DNA of 64,000 nt, taken from Dichetophora obliterata (Eukaryota > Arthropoda > Insecta > Diptera > Sciomyzidae). The stretch is taken from the NCBI GenBank assembly GCA_963920525.1, contig OY986438.1:46449288-46513287 (forward strand), in the 5' to 3' direction. Position numbers and translations under genes: made by a program. Shown here in pieces: positions 9,075 to 20,182 of the stretch (positions are counted from its first letter, which is position 1; the number at the start of each line of letters is the position of its first letter). The notes below the pieces were generated by a model. It was not told the DNA's origin. It saw only the letters and a list, made by a program, of their open reading frames with translations, and did not search any database.

Positions 9075-10182
9075 TAGGCTTGGGCATTTTAGTTCACTAA
9101 AAATATCGCTCTTTTTAGTTCAGTTGAGTTTAATGAACTAGTTCGTTCATATAGTTCTTTTAGTTCATTTAGTTCGTTCGCTCTTTTAGTTCGTTTCGTG
9201 CACTCGTTCATGTTTCTAGTTCGTAATGCCGTGGTTATGCTAGCCAAACATGTTCGGTGTTCTTTTTTGTTAATTTGTTCTCTTCGCTGAAATGTTTGTT
9301 TAGTGGTTATGCTATGATTGGCGGTACAGTTGCATTATATGTAATAGTATGTCAAAACACAAAAAAGCACAACCCTAATTTGCATTTTTATACTTAAAAT
9401 TAATGAATTAAAATATACGAACTGATATTACTTACTCTGAATTTTTATTATAATATCTTAAACAAAATGGTTTGCATATATCTGACATGCTAGCTAGCTG
9501 TTTAAGTTAAGGGTTACTTGAAGACACAATCAACTTCACTTTTTAATACTTTTACCTACTTTTTTGATGCTGTTATACAAAATGACTACAGCCAACACTG
9601 GAAAGTTCGGCATGTTTGGCGTTTCAATCAGCAATCAAAATGTTCGGTCCGAGAGCGAGAAAATGAATATGAGAAAAAGTTCATTTCTTCATTTTATACG
9701 TGAAACAATAACAACAAAAAATGTTCGGCAATCATGTTTGGCTAGCATAACCACGGCATTAGGTATGTTAGCTCGTTGCATTTTTTAGTTCAATAGGTCT
9801 TTTAGCTTGTTTTGTTTGCTCGTTCATGATCAGATCTATAAAATGAAACGAAATATATGACCGAATCAATCATTAACTGCGGACATAGAAAAAATTTACA
9901 TAAAAATACTATATATGGGGCATTCCACACAATATTTGTCACAAAAATTTGTTTTTGCAAAAAAGTTTTTTTTTACCGTTCATTAGTGAAAAACTGTATC
10001 AGCACGGACTCAAACCACTGTTGAGTGAAACAAAATTTTTTCTAGTTCATTTCGATCTGACTCGCTGCAAAATGGATTGAACTAAAAGAACTAAAAGAAC
10101 GAGAATCAACGAACTAGTTCACATAGTTCTTGAGTGCGAATAGTTCAATTGAACTAGTTCGTTCGTGAACTACCCAAGCCTA
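9075..10182. mobile_element. non-autonomous hAT-like element, TSD CCCACTTG
   Basis: The termini read TAGGCTTGGG at 9075 and, on the opposite strand, TAGGCTTGGG from 10182. They are flanked by identical 8-bp repeats CCCACTTG (9067-9074 and 10183-10190). The ends are packed with AGTTC/GAACT words (for example GAACTAGTTCGTTC) in both orientations, typical of subterminal transposase-binding repeats in hAT elements. About 1.1 kb, with no transposase frame. Its centre is occupied by a second inverted-repeat element (9224-9761). Confidence 0.9.
9224..9761. mobile_element. nested element with 29-bp perfect TIRs, probable TA target
   Basis: The segment 9224-9252 (TAATGCCGTGGTTATGCTAG, then CCAAACATG) is a perfect reverse complement of 9733-9761. 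If the outermost TA is the target duplication, the arrangement fits a Tc1/mariner-type MITE. Words such as ATGTTCGG recur just inside both ends. The open frames here are short and overlap each other in different frames, so I call none of them a gene. Confidence 0.75.
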
Positions 10183-12266
10183 CCCACTTGAGATTGTGTT
10201 AGTCTATCTATACGAATATGTAAAAGCATTGTGACACTGCACGGATGTTTGACAATCACGCAAGAACCACTGAACCAATTAACACGATATAGATATCAAA
10301 CGATATCCAACTTTATCGTAATATGCTATGTTAGACTTGCCACGTCTACTTTCCATGCCCACTTTTTGCAAAAAATGCTATATATCAGACGATTTTGGTC
10401 GTATGAGACTAGAATTTGGTAATCTACGTTGTATGGTTACTTTCGCTAACTTTACTAAAAATGGACATGACCCACTTTAGTTAAGTCCACTTTTCGGAGG
10501 ATAAGCTTGGAGTAAAGCAAAGCGCACTAGGTTGAAGCTGAATTGAGCTGAAATTCTGGCATTCTATTGCTTTGAGTATGAGGTGATTTAAGTGAAAAAA
10601 TTTTTGCCACACTCCCATTACCGCCAAGAATTAATCAAAAATGTTATACTTCGAACGGTTTTGGTTGTATTAGACTAAAATTTGATAATTTAGTTCATAC
10701 GGCTATTTTCGGCAACTGTACTAAAATGGCGAATAAATAAATTTTTTTTTCCGAACAGCATGAAAATTCGTATATAGCAGTAAGGTGGTCTGCGGCAGGA
10801 CAACGTCTGCCGGGCAATACTATACATCAATAAGAATGCTGTCTATATCAGAAAATTCTGATCGCCATGCATTGATGTTTCAAACGGAAACGTCTAGCAT
10901 GTGTTTTGTTCGAAGGTCAATTTACACTTTTACAAATTCATAAAAAGATCATAAAAAAATTCATTGAATTGGGTCAGGGCAAATTCTACTATAACTATAA
11001 CGTTAACTATGAATATATTGATAAGGAAAAAGATTATAACATAGATTTATGTATATAACTTTGGAATAGTTTGAAATATTTGAAATATTTTTCACAGAAT
11101 TATTTTTTAAGCTATATTTGAAAATGTCTTTCACATAAATTACTTTTTAAGCTGTAGCACATTCCAAAAAATATAACATTTTAAGCAAATTAGTTTTCAT
11201 CAAAAAATCATAGTGGGGGAGGGGGTAGTGGCCCATGATTTTTAATGATAGAAACTGTTTGTGTCAAAATAGAACAATTTTTGCAGGTAAATTATGTTGT
11301 ATGAAAGAATAAGGAAAATTAAAATTAAAAAAAAATTTAAATTTAAAAAATATGTACAACAAAAGGAACTCTTGGCCTATTGTTTAGTACAAGTTGGATA
11401 TTTTAGAGGTTTTTTTTAAAACAATATTAAACATTGCATTGGTGAGGTAACGGTAAACCTTTTCTCATTTTCCCAATTTACTTAATTGAACTTTCAAACA
11501 AAGAAATTTGTATGAAAATCGATTTGAAAATGGCGGAAATGTTTGCTTGCTAAGTCAAAACATGAAATTTCAATCGTTTTTTCTCATTCTGAGGCTTATA
11601 AGTTATACTGAGAAAATCTATAGTTTTGAGATATAGCAAGAATTTTAATGTCATAATAACAGGTTTTCTTAAAACAAATCTAATATCCGTACAAAATATT
11701 TCCGAAAAGAAAATTACTGTTAATTTTATTAATCAACGACTGTCCATACAAAAATACATTGTTATGGATTGAGAAAGTCTGTAGTTTTTGAAATATCGCC
11801 AAAAGTTTGGCGGTTTTTTTTTTTAATTTAAGAAGAATTGTTGTTTGGCCGAAGCAAAATAACAACAATTAATAACTTAAGAAGGCCGATTAACTACAAC
11901 AATTTAAGAAGAATATATTGATTTTCAGAATATATGTAAGAAATTACATTTTTGATTACAAATTTTAAAAATTTTTTACCCAAATTTTTTTTATAACGCT
12001 GTTATGCAGGACTTTTTCAAAAGTAAAAAAAAGAAAGCCAGGTAAATTTATGTCATCATAACAATTACCGTTTAAATAAGTTCTTCAAATTAAATAAATA
12101 ATTTCTTAATATATATACCAATTTTTCATAATTAAACAGAACAAACACAATAATGTTTATATTTTGAATTTGTTTTAATACAACTAAATACTTTCATTAT
12201 TAGATTTAAAATTTTTACATGGTATTTAATATTTTTATCGCAGGCGAAGCAGTGGGTATTTGCTAG

Positions 12267-15200
12267 TTTATGTATAAAGCTTAACCCGAATCACTGTCAT
12301 TAATATATGGCAACCCAAATGTAAACTCTTAAAACGTGGTATTTTTAGTTTTAGCAATCAGGTATTTGGCATTAACAAGACTTGCCTTAAATTAAAAAAA
12401 AAAAAAAATACATAAGGCGATTCGTGTTAAACTATGCTCAGCAATAATTCCCAAATATATCTTTCGCATGTATTTTCATTGTTTCAAAAAATTTGTCCAA
12501 CTTTGTTTTTTTTTCATTTGCACCATCACATTTTCTTAAGAAATCAAAAGCTGAATATTGGAATGAAAACAACAAAGGTTTGCAATCGAAACTATGTTCA
12601 GAATTTCATAAAATCAGGTATTATGATAGTTTTAAGGCATTCCAACACGATGAAAGATTTTTATATAAGAAATGCTCTCTTTTAAAAAGAGTTTTTCAAG
12701 AGAAATTGTGTTTTAAAATCTAGCGTAAAGAAAGCTGTTTAAATACTCAAAATATATTTCAAGTACAGTTCCTTATTCTTAGGAAAAAAATGGAATTTAA
12801 ACACCATTTATGAAATGTTAAACCAGCATTCGGATAACTTTTGAAGATAGTTAAAATTGCGTTAAAATTTCTTTATTTCCAAATAAAGTTTAAGTGTATG
12901 CTTCGTAAAATTTTATGAACTACTCGTAGTTTTCCAAATCTCAAAATTTTCAAAAATACACAAAATTTTGTTATTATACCACAGATTAGCGCTATTCTTC
13001 ATTATTTTACCATCAGCCTTGAAGTGTTTGTGCATTGAACTTATTGCAACTTGCAACTATTTTTGGTTCTTACCTTAAAAACTTCTGCCTTGGGCGTTGA
13101 ATTTTTTTTTTTTTTCCTTTTTTTTTTTTGCCATTGTTAAGTATTAGGAAATATAATTTAAATTTAAACAGCAAACATTTTGAGCAAAAGAAAAAAAAAC
13201 GCAACATCAGCACGACTTGGATGTACCAAATTCGGCATACTTAAGCAACGAAAGCACAGTTTTCAATAAGAATAATAACAACAACAATAATAGAACAAGC
13301 AACTGCTTACTGATGCAACTGATTGACTCGTTTGCCACTGTTTTTTGATGCTTTAGCACTCTATTAAAGATTTTTTATATTCAGGTCTTACTTTTGGCAG
13401 CTGCATTTAAAATAGTACAGCAGTGAAAAAGGTTATGGCAATCGTTTTGCAATTTGGGTGGAAGTGAGGAAAAACCAAAATACCACTTTACGACATCAAC
13501 ATTATTATTGTAATTTAATTTATTGAAGATGCTGGGAGTAAATATTTTTTCGCTGACGACTATTTCCGTGACGAATGCGCCTTGCGTGGGAAAAACTGTG
13601 ACGATGCAATATTTTTCAACATTGCAGTGCTGATTGTAAATAGATTATTTTATGAAAGCTGATCAAGAAAAATTCAATAAATTTTAAACAATTTGTTCCA
13701 AGCTTGTGACTTAAGCCTTTTGTTAATGCACATTAATTGAATTTTTGTGCATTTTGAAACATGTTAAAATCCGTTAAAAGCTTTTACAATCATTAGAATG
13801 CGCTCTTTTGTATCGGAAAAAATGTCTGCTAAGCAGTTGAGCTAACAAATGCTGGCTGTGGCTTGAAGCTAACAAGACATGCTTTGCAATATTTTTTTTT
13901 TACGAACCTGAATATGTTGTTTTCTCGTTATCAGCTTGAGGTTACTTTAAATCATCACAAATTGACACTAACATAAAACAACAACATTATCGACAATTGA
14001 GCAAACATATTTGTGGCTCACATCATCAAAAAAAAGGAAACAAAACACAAGAAAAAATAAGGTTTAACACTTTTAGGCCAACAGCGCGGCAGCTCTTGAG
14101 CAATTGTTGCAGTGCAACACAAAAGGCCACGTTAAGCCAACCAACATCCTAACAAAGCCTTCAAAACAATTTTCCGACAGTCGCAGCAACAGCAGCAACA
14201 ACACTTGTAGCATCAATTCTAGTTCTTTGGCTGGCTGTGACTTTGAGTGAATTCAAATTAAATTCTTTCAGGTGCTAATTTCAATTGACAATACTTTTTT
14301 TCTGTTTTTTTCACATCATTCAATAAGCTGCAGACACCAAATTGTTGACTTAGCTGCGGCATAGTTTTTGGAATAAATATTTTTGTTATGAGGGGGAGGG
14401 GAGGGGTTGATTACTATAACTGAGTTTTAGTTCTGTGTTTTTGTTTTGTTTAATTTTCTCTGCTCTAAGTTAAGGTACAAAGGAGCGGCTCTTATCTGAT
14501 TTAAGTTTTTAGCGTCGCGCTATTTGTTGCACCGCAAAGCGTGCAACTTGACTGGCAGTGCCAGTTAAGACGCGACCTCTGTAACTTACCAAACACCATT
14601 ACTAACCAACTGACGATCACTTCATTAAGATCACATTCAGGTGTTTGCGGTGATGTAAATGCAGCAATTACTGCATTGTATTGATTTTCGATTGTTGGGC
14701 TTGAGCAATGCGATGTTTGTTGTTCTCGCAGTTGTTGCTGTTGTTGTTGTTGTGATTAAAGTTTTTCGTTAAGTTTTTCGAAATAATGCTGTGTGCTGTG
14801 TAAATATTTGCGCTTGTTAAAGAATGAATTCTGTGCAACTTTGTTTAACGTTCTCGATGTTAGTCGAAGTTGTTAATGTTGTTTTTTTGTTGTTGTTGAT
14901 TAAATTTGGTAGTTAAAATTGGTGGTTGCTTAAAGCTAGTACTTGGTGGTACTTGGAACATGGCTTAGTTTTTCTGATGCAACTTTTGTATTTAAGTTAT
15001 TCGTAAAAATAATAAACAAATGACCTTAGAAGTAAACCTGATTCTTACATATTTATAACAAAATTATTTTTGCTGTCAATGTTATAAAAAAAAATTATGT
15101 TTAATAAAAAAATAAAGTAAAAATTTATAAATTTGAATAAAAAAAAACATTTCCTACTAAATTATAAATTATATGTTAAATTAAATTAATAAATTGTTTT

Positions 15201-16071
15201 AATACATAAATTAAAGAAATTTAATGGATCAAATTGATTAGTATTAAAACTTGATAGAAGTAAATTAGTTTTAATATTTTAACTACACATGTAATACTAT
15301 TAATAATACTATAAAAACCAAAATAACAACTTTATATATTTTAAAAATGAAATTTTTTATGATATGATATTTAGTAAACACAAAGCAAAGGAATTTTTAA
15401 TAGATAAAAAAAATTTGGTCTGTGCTTGTTGGTACGAAAAATTCAAAATTTTTCAGTCTTTTTTTTTAAATCTTTATCAGAATTTCTTGTTTTAAAGGCA
15501 TTTTTTTTTCTCAGATAAATCATATTTTGAACTTAAGGTTATTTGGGTGTATCAATTATTATCGTATAGTCTTGAAAGTTTGTATTTAATTATTTTAGAT
15601 GTAAAGCAAATTTTTTAATAATAAGAACAAATAATAAAAAATGGATATAAAAACGAAACAAAAATTATATAAAAGTCTAAATCACAAAACTTTTTTATAT
15701 AAAAGTTAAAGTAAGAAACATATATATAAAAAAATATATTTATTTAAATAATTTTAATTTTTTGGCAAGAAACTTATTATTTAAGTCATAACAAATAACA
15801 TAATATTTAAGGAATAATCAAAGGGATGCTAAGAAAACGTTGTTGTCTTCAATAGATGATATCTATTTGCTCTCGAAAAATTTGGTCTTTTTGAATGTCA
15901 AATCTCCAAACTAAGAAGAAAGAAAAGTTCCTAGTAACTAGTAATAAGTAAAAATTTTGCTACAAAAACTCTCCGCCTCTTGCAAAAATTAATAGATAAC
16001 TATTATGTAAATTTTATTACTTTCACTTGAAAAAATTTTTGTATCCACAATTTGTCAAATAATTACTTATT
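12267..16071. other. non-coding DNA with opa-type repeats
   Basis: No supportable gene. 12.3-13.2 kb is plain AT-rich DNA. 13.2-14.9 kb is less AT-rich, with CAA/CAG and TTG/CTG runs (about 13270-13300, 14180-14200, 14720-14755 and 14890-14905) and a higher density of mixed sequence, the sort of patch that in flies often holds regulatory DNA; that is an inference from texture only. 15.0-16.0 kb is very AT-rich low-complexity sequence. One copy of the dispersed CTTAAGTC motif is at 13702-13724. Confidence 0.5.
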
Positions 16072-16366
16072 ACAATTGAAGACATGAGTGGATGAAGGTG
16101 ACATGTCGCAAAAATCTAGTTTCGAGAAAGTCGAGTTCAAACTTTTACATTTGTACTGAAATCTATACTTAATCAAACTTTGTGAAATATTTGACTTCTA
16201 AAATAGCCACAAACATGATTTTTTTTAAAGTTTGAAAATTGTTTGTTTGAAAATTGTTTGTTTGAAAATTGTTTCACATAAGACCTTCATCCATACATAG
16301 AACACTGAAAATTCGAAAATTCGAAAATGCAACATATCACCTTCATCCACTCATGTCTTCAATTGT
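16072..16366. mobile_element. foldback MITE, 37-bp arms
   Basis: The left arm begins ACAATTGAAGACATGAGTGG and continues GATGAAGGTGACATGT (16072-16108). The right arm 16330-16366 is its reverse complement with about two mismatches. The interior holds three direct copies of GTTTGAAAATTGTTT (about 16229-16273). It is non-coding, 295 bp long. Confidence 0.85.
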
Positions 16367-17786
16367 TAAGAGTCAAATAAATCTTTCATTTACTCAAACT
16401 TAAGATAGATCTCAAACAGTCACTTTTTTATGTTCAATCATAAAATAGTGGCAACAACATCGTTAGCTGCAACATAAAACAAAACATTCCGAAAGAATAT
16501 CATTACAATAATATTGTAAATCTTTCATTACAATTAACTATTGGACAGAATCATTAGATAGATTCTAGAATACATGTTTAATAATGGTTTACGTCAGTGA
16601 CAATACCGACAACTACAACGGGCAAAATCGAATGTTTGTTCGCTTTAAAATGGACAATAAAATCAAAACGTGTTTCATTGTCTTGTATGTTAAAATATTT
16701 TTAAGCATATTATTAAACTTATTATAGCAAATATAATGAGAATACAAATAAAATTAAAGCTACTAATAATAGTAATGAAATAAAAAAAATAATAATAATT
16801 ATACTAAAAACAACAACAACAACAACAACAACTGCAGCAACAATAAGAAGACGTTAGTTATGTGTAATAAAAATAATTAGAGATGATATCATCGTCGCGT
16901 CTTCTGTTGCTGGTACTGCTTCTTCTTTAAACTTGCAATACATTCATTTATTAGCTAGATTGTGCAATAATGTTGTTCTGAGGCTAGTTCTTGTTGTTGC
17001 TGCTGCTGATAATATTGTTGTTGTTTAAGTTGTTATTTGTCAGATAAGCTACACTCTGCATGGGCCACACTGAAGTTTATTAGTATTTCTGTTGTATTTT
17101 TTATATATTTTTTCGAAAAAGTGGGTACAGCTAGCTTACAATTAAGTGCCCGGTTAATTTTTTATTGCTGTGATACAGCTGTGCTATGCGACAAGGTCGT
17201 TCATATGCAGATGTGCTGGACAGACACAAGGACGTTTGTTAACTGCTGCTGGTGCTGCTGCTGCATTCATGAAGGGACAGACTTATATTAGAATTATGAA
17301 TATGCTATGCTTTGTAGATGATGCAAGCATTAAAAAAAGATTTAAATTAATTAATACTTAATGTTTGATACTTGCAGTTGTCGGTATGCAAAGTGCACCA
17401 TCTCCACCCGTTTTTAATGCTTAATTCAATGTTTTATGTTGTTTAACCAAATACATAAAAACAGTATAATTTTGTTAAAATACTGTGATTTATAGATATC
17501 TATCGCTAAAAGTCTATTAAGCTATTTTTCATAACTTACAGGATTTACAATAATTTACTATTAATGCTGAAAAATATTTAAATATTTTAATCATTTTTTT
17601 TCATCAAAGATGAAAAAAACCTTTTATGTCATCATTGCAGGCGCGTACCCAGAAAAAAATTTCGGGGTTTTTAATTTTTTCTTAGACTTATTCCAATTTT
17701 TTATATTATATAATATAAAAAAATAATATATTTTTTTTTCGGGCTAGTGCATTTAAAATTCCTTCCGTGGTCACTTCCACATCCCT
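16367..17786. other. non-coding, CAA/CTG-rich patches
   Basis: No supportable gene. There is a (CAA)n run at about 16809-16832 followed by CTGCAGCAAC, and TTG/CTG runs at 16990-17030 and 17240-17262. Near 17638, GCGCGTACCCAG followed by a T-rich stretch resembles the end of a degraded MITE, but without a partner end. Confidence 0.5.
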
Positions 17787-17896
17787 CCCAGTGTGCCAAA
17801 CGGATCTGTTACGAATCCGTAACGAACTCACTTCTTCGTACATTTTGTCCGAAACGGATTGCGTTTCGCATCCGGAACGGATCCTCTCTCCGTTAC

Positions 17897-18055
17897 GGAC
17901 TTCAGTTACGAATCCGTTTCGGACTTCAGGTACGAATCCGTTTCGGACTTCAGATACGAATCCGTTTCGGACTTCAGATACGAATCTGTTTCGGGCTTCA
18001 GATACGAATCCGTTTCGGACTTCAGATACGAATCCATTTCGGACTTCATATACGA
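17897..18055. repeat. 24-bp tandem repeat, about 6.6 copies
   Basis: The unit starts GGACTTCAGATACGAATCC and ends GTTTC. Copies follow each other exactly every 24 bp from 17897 with only single-base changes. As 24 is divisible by three, all three forward frames stay open through the array, giving repetitive frames that are not genes. A few diverged units in the same style recur at 18830-18890 near the other end of the element. Confidence 0.93.
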
Positions 18056-18118
18056 AACAGACGATTCATACTCTTTTTTTTTTTAAATAATGCGAACTCG
18101 CAACGGACTCGTTTGACG

Positions 18119-18636
18119 CATATAGCTAGAGATGTTAAAAATATAGGTTCTTTAAACAAGTTTGACGCATTCAAATTCGAAAACTTTTTCCAGGAAATTA
18201 AACGTAAATTAAAACAAAAAAAATTATTTTGTAATCAAATTTATAAGAGAGTAGTGGAGGCTAGTTTAAATGGTAAAAAAATAATTCAAAATATCAAACA
18301 AACGAGTACAATGTTGGTGAGTTCCAGGATGGCTCATACTTGTTTCTTCAAACAGCTAAACATTATTTTTCATTGAAGCATCCCAATAACTTTTACTGCT
18401 ATAATGACAAAGCGTACAAAATTCACGCAATTAAAAAAGTTTCCGAAAAATATCTCGTGTACGGCTATCCGATAGTCACATTTAACTTGATCACTAATGA
18501 TAATTATTTAAAAATTCTGACAAGTACTTTTCTTCGATTTGAAGGAGAGCTTAAGGAGCACGAGCCTAATGAAATAAAAAGGTTGTTTAAAATAAAAATA
18601 AGTACACAATTGTATTTCGTATCCCTAATCCACTGA
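18119..18636 (+). pseudogene. C-terminal transposase relic, En/Spm-DUF4218-like
   Basis: The frame at 18119 reads HIARDVKNIGSLNKFDAFKF and continues ENFFQEIKRKLKQ and QIYKRVVE. This block resembles the conserved (H)-DV-xxFGSLxxFSAFxFEN-xxxxIK region downstream of the catalytic core in animal relatives of En/Spm (CACTA) transposases. After a frame change in the A-rich stretch at about 18275-18300, the text continues as NEYNVGEFQDGSYLFLQTAK, KHPNNFYCYND and FLRFEGELKEHEPNEIK to a TGA at 18634-18636. No start codon or upstream catalytic domain remains. The assignment rests on recalled family motifs. The frame change could be a decayed intron instead of a frameshift. Confidence 0.65.
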
Positions 18637-19009
18637 AAATAAAATAAGAAATTGTAAAACAAATTTAAGACTGTCTTTTATGTTAACGTTGTGGTTATTC
18701 GTTACGGATTCGTAACGGGTTCGTAACGGGTCCGTCAAAACATAAGAGCGATTCCTCTCAAAAATACGAATTGCTTTTTCCATTTTTTCGGATCCGCCTC
18801 GAACTCAGAACGGACTTTAGAAACGAATCCGTAACGGACTTCAGATACGATTCCGTTTCGGACTTCATATACAAATCCATTTCAGACTCTTTTGGCGGAT
18901 TCGTAACGGGTTCGTAACGGGTCCGTCGAAACATAAGAAAGCGTAGTGCGTACTGACGGACTCGTAACGGGTTCGTAACGGATCCGCATCCGTTTTTGTG
19001 CACATTGGG

Positions 19010-19783
19010 CTGTGATCATTAAGAAGAGCTAACCCACTGAGCATTTCTTCTCCAGTTTTACTTCTCTTGCATATTTTAAGTCTTCGAAGCGACGAAAACG
19101 AGAGTTCGCTTGAAGCTACTGAAACCGGCAACGCTGCACCAATCTTCTGGAATCGGCTTATTGATGGTCGATTTATCTGATTAAATTAGTGCCTACAAAT
19201 ATGGGGTACAAAATATTTCTCAAAATCAATATTTACACTGAAAAAAGCATTAAACATATTTCATCAATATTTTTATAATTCGTCAAAGTAGGAAAAAATT
19301 GTTTTCAATATGTCGCCCATTTCACATTGGAGTGTAATATCAGGTGCACTGAACATCTCCGATTTGGCTCAAATTTTGTGCTCAGATTTTGTTTATTGTT
19401 TAGAAAACCAAATCCTGAGTTTGAGGTTATGAGATTTTTTCGCGGACCCATAGCCATGCGAACATCAGAATAGGGTCTATTTTAAACCAACGCAGTTCAG
19501 TCAATTTAAATGTGATTTTCGTAAATAGGGTACACTGGAAAATTTATTTTGAGGGAAAAATATTGAACTTTTGAAAAAATTGCAGTTACATGACCCATTA
19601 TAGACTTCCAAGCTTAATACCAATTTTTTTTTACGTTCCACTACCTTTCCAAAGATATGAAATGAAAGTGTGTTCTTTAAAGGTTCAGGAGTTATGACGA
19701 AGAAAATTTTTCAACGAATTCAATTAGAGTTGATATTTTTAGTGAAAAAACTACACAACATAGAGACTTAAAATTTTTTAATC
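19010..19783. other. AT-rich spacer
   Basis: No gene or clear repeat. Only short frames are present. Confidence 0.5.
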
Positions 19784-20182
19784 TAAATAATATAAAAAAA
19801 TTTAAAAGAACATTTTTTGTTTGCCTTTAAACGCATCTTCTCCTCGTTAGGTGGCATAAAAAGAAGTCCTTTTCAGCCGGTGTCAAGATATCGGAAACAA
19901 AAAAAAATCAAAGTGCATATTAATAGGATTGTGACAACCTTAACTACTATTATAAGATTTGGTTACAATTATCCCCCGCTACGGAAATCAAAAGCGTATA
20001 TCAAATGATTAAGCAAACTTAATTATTCAAGAAAAGGTTGTAGCTTAAAGTACCCTTGTTAAAATGCATCAAAATATCTTGACAACGGCTGAAAAGGACG
20101 GCTTTTTTATGCCACCTATCGAAAAAAGATGCATTTAAAAACAAACAAAATATTTATTTTGAAATATTTTTTTATATTATTT
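19784..20182. mobile_element. foldback element with arms of about 110 bp
   Basis: The left arm 19784-19895 and the right arm about 20068-20182 are reverse complements with scattered mismatches. Shared landmarks are AAATAATATAAAAAAAT at the outer ends, AGGTGGCATAAAAA in the middle and CCTTTTCAGCCG with TGTCAAGATAT at the inner ends. The spacer of about 170 bp is non-coding. No target duplication was recognised. Confidence 0.85.

Larger units (their letters stand above)
8619..12266 (+). mobile_element. Helitron-like segment, nested and decayed
   Basis: The 5' end is consistent with insect Helitrons: A followed by TCTATACTATTATATAAAAG at 8619. A matching 3' end lies at 12240-12266, reading GGCGAAGCAGTGGGTATTTG and then CTAG before T, the usual rolling-circle terminus. 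An alternative earlier end is the 20-bp hairpin at 10793-10812 (CGGCAG with CTGCCG) followed by CTAT at 10820, which would make the first Helitron only 2.2 kb and leave 10.8-12.3 kb to a second copy. No Rep/helicase frame is present, so it is non-autonomous. Inserted in it are a foldback (8787-8940) and a hAT-like element (9075-10182). Confidence 0.6.
17787..19009 (+). mobile_element. CACTA-like (En/Spm-type) element relic
   Basis: The left end reads CCCAGTGTGCCAAACGGATC, and the opposite strand from 19009 reads CCCAATGTGCACAAAAACGG. Both ends then carry dense arrays of related words in direct and inverted orientation: ACGAATCCGTTTCGGAC on the left, and ACGGATTCGTAACGG and GGGTTCGTAACGG on the right. 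Subterminal repeats of this kind are typical of CACTA/En-Spm elements, and the interior encodes a matching transposase-like relic. The possible 2-bp target duplication CT is too short to be convincing. Length is 1.2 kb, so most of the gene is deleted. Confidence 0.65.

Noticed and set aside
9518..9788. Two overlapping plus-strand frames in different phases
   Set aside because: They lie across the end of a nested MITE and mutually exclude each other; no family resemblance.
12434..12723. Two overlapping frames of 83 and 76 codons
   Set aside because: Different phases over the same AT-rich DNA and no motif; composition explains both.
17767..18090. Repetitive peptides such as RTSDTNPF and YESVSDFR repeats
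   Set aside because: These arise because the 24-bp DNA repeat keeps all three frames open; they are in the subterminal zone of a transposon, not a repeat protein.
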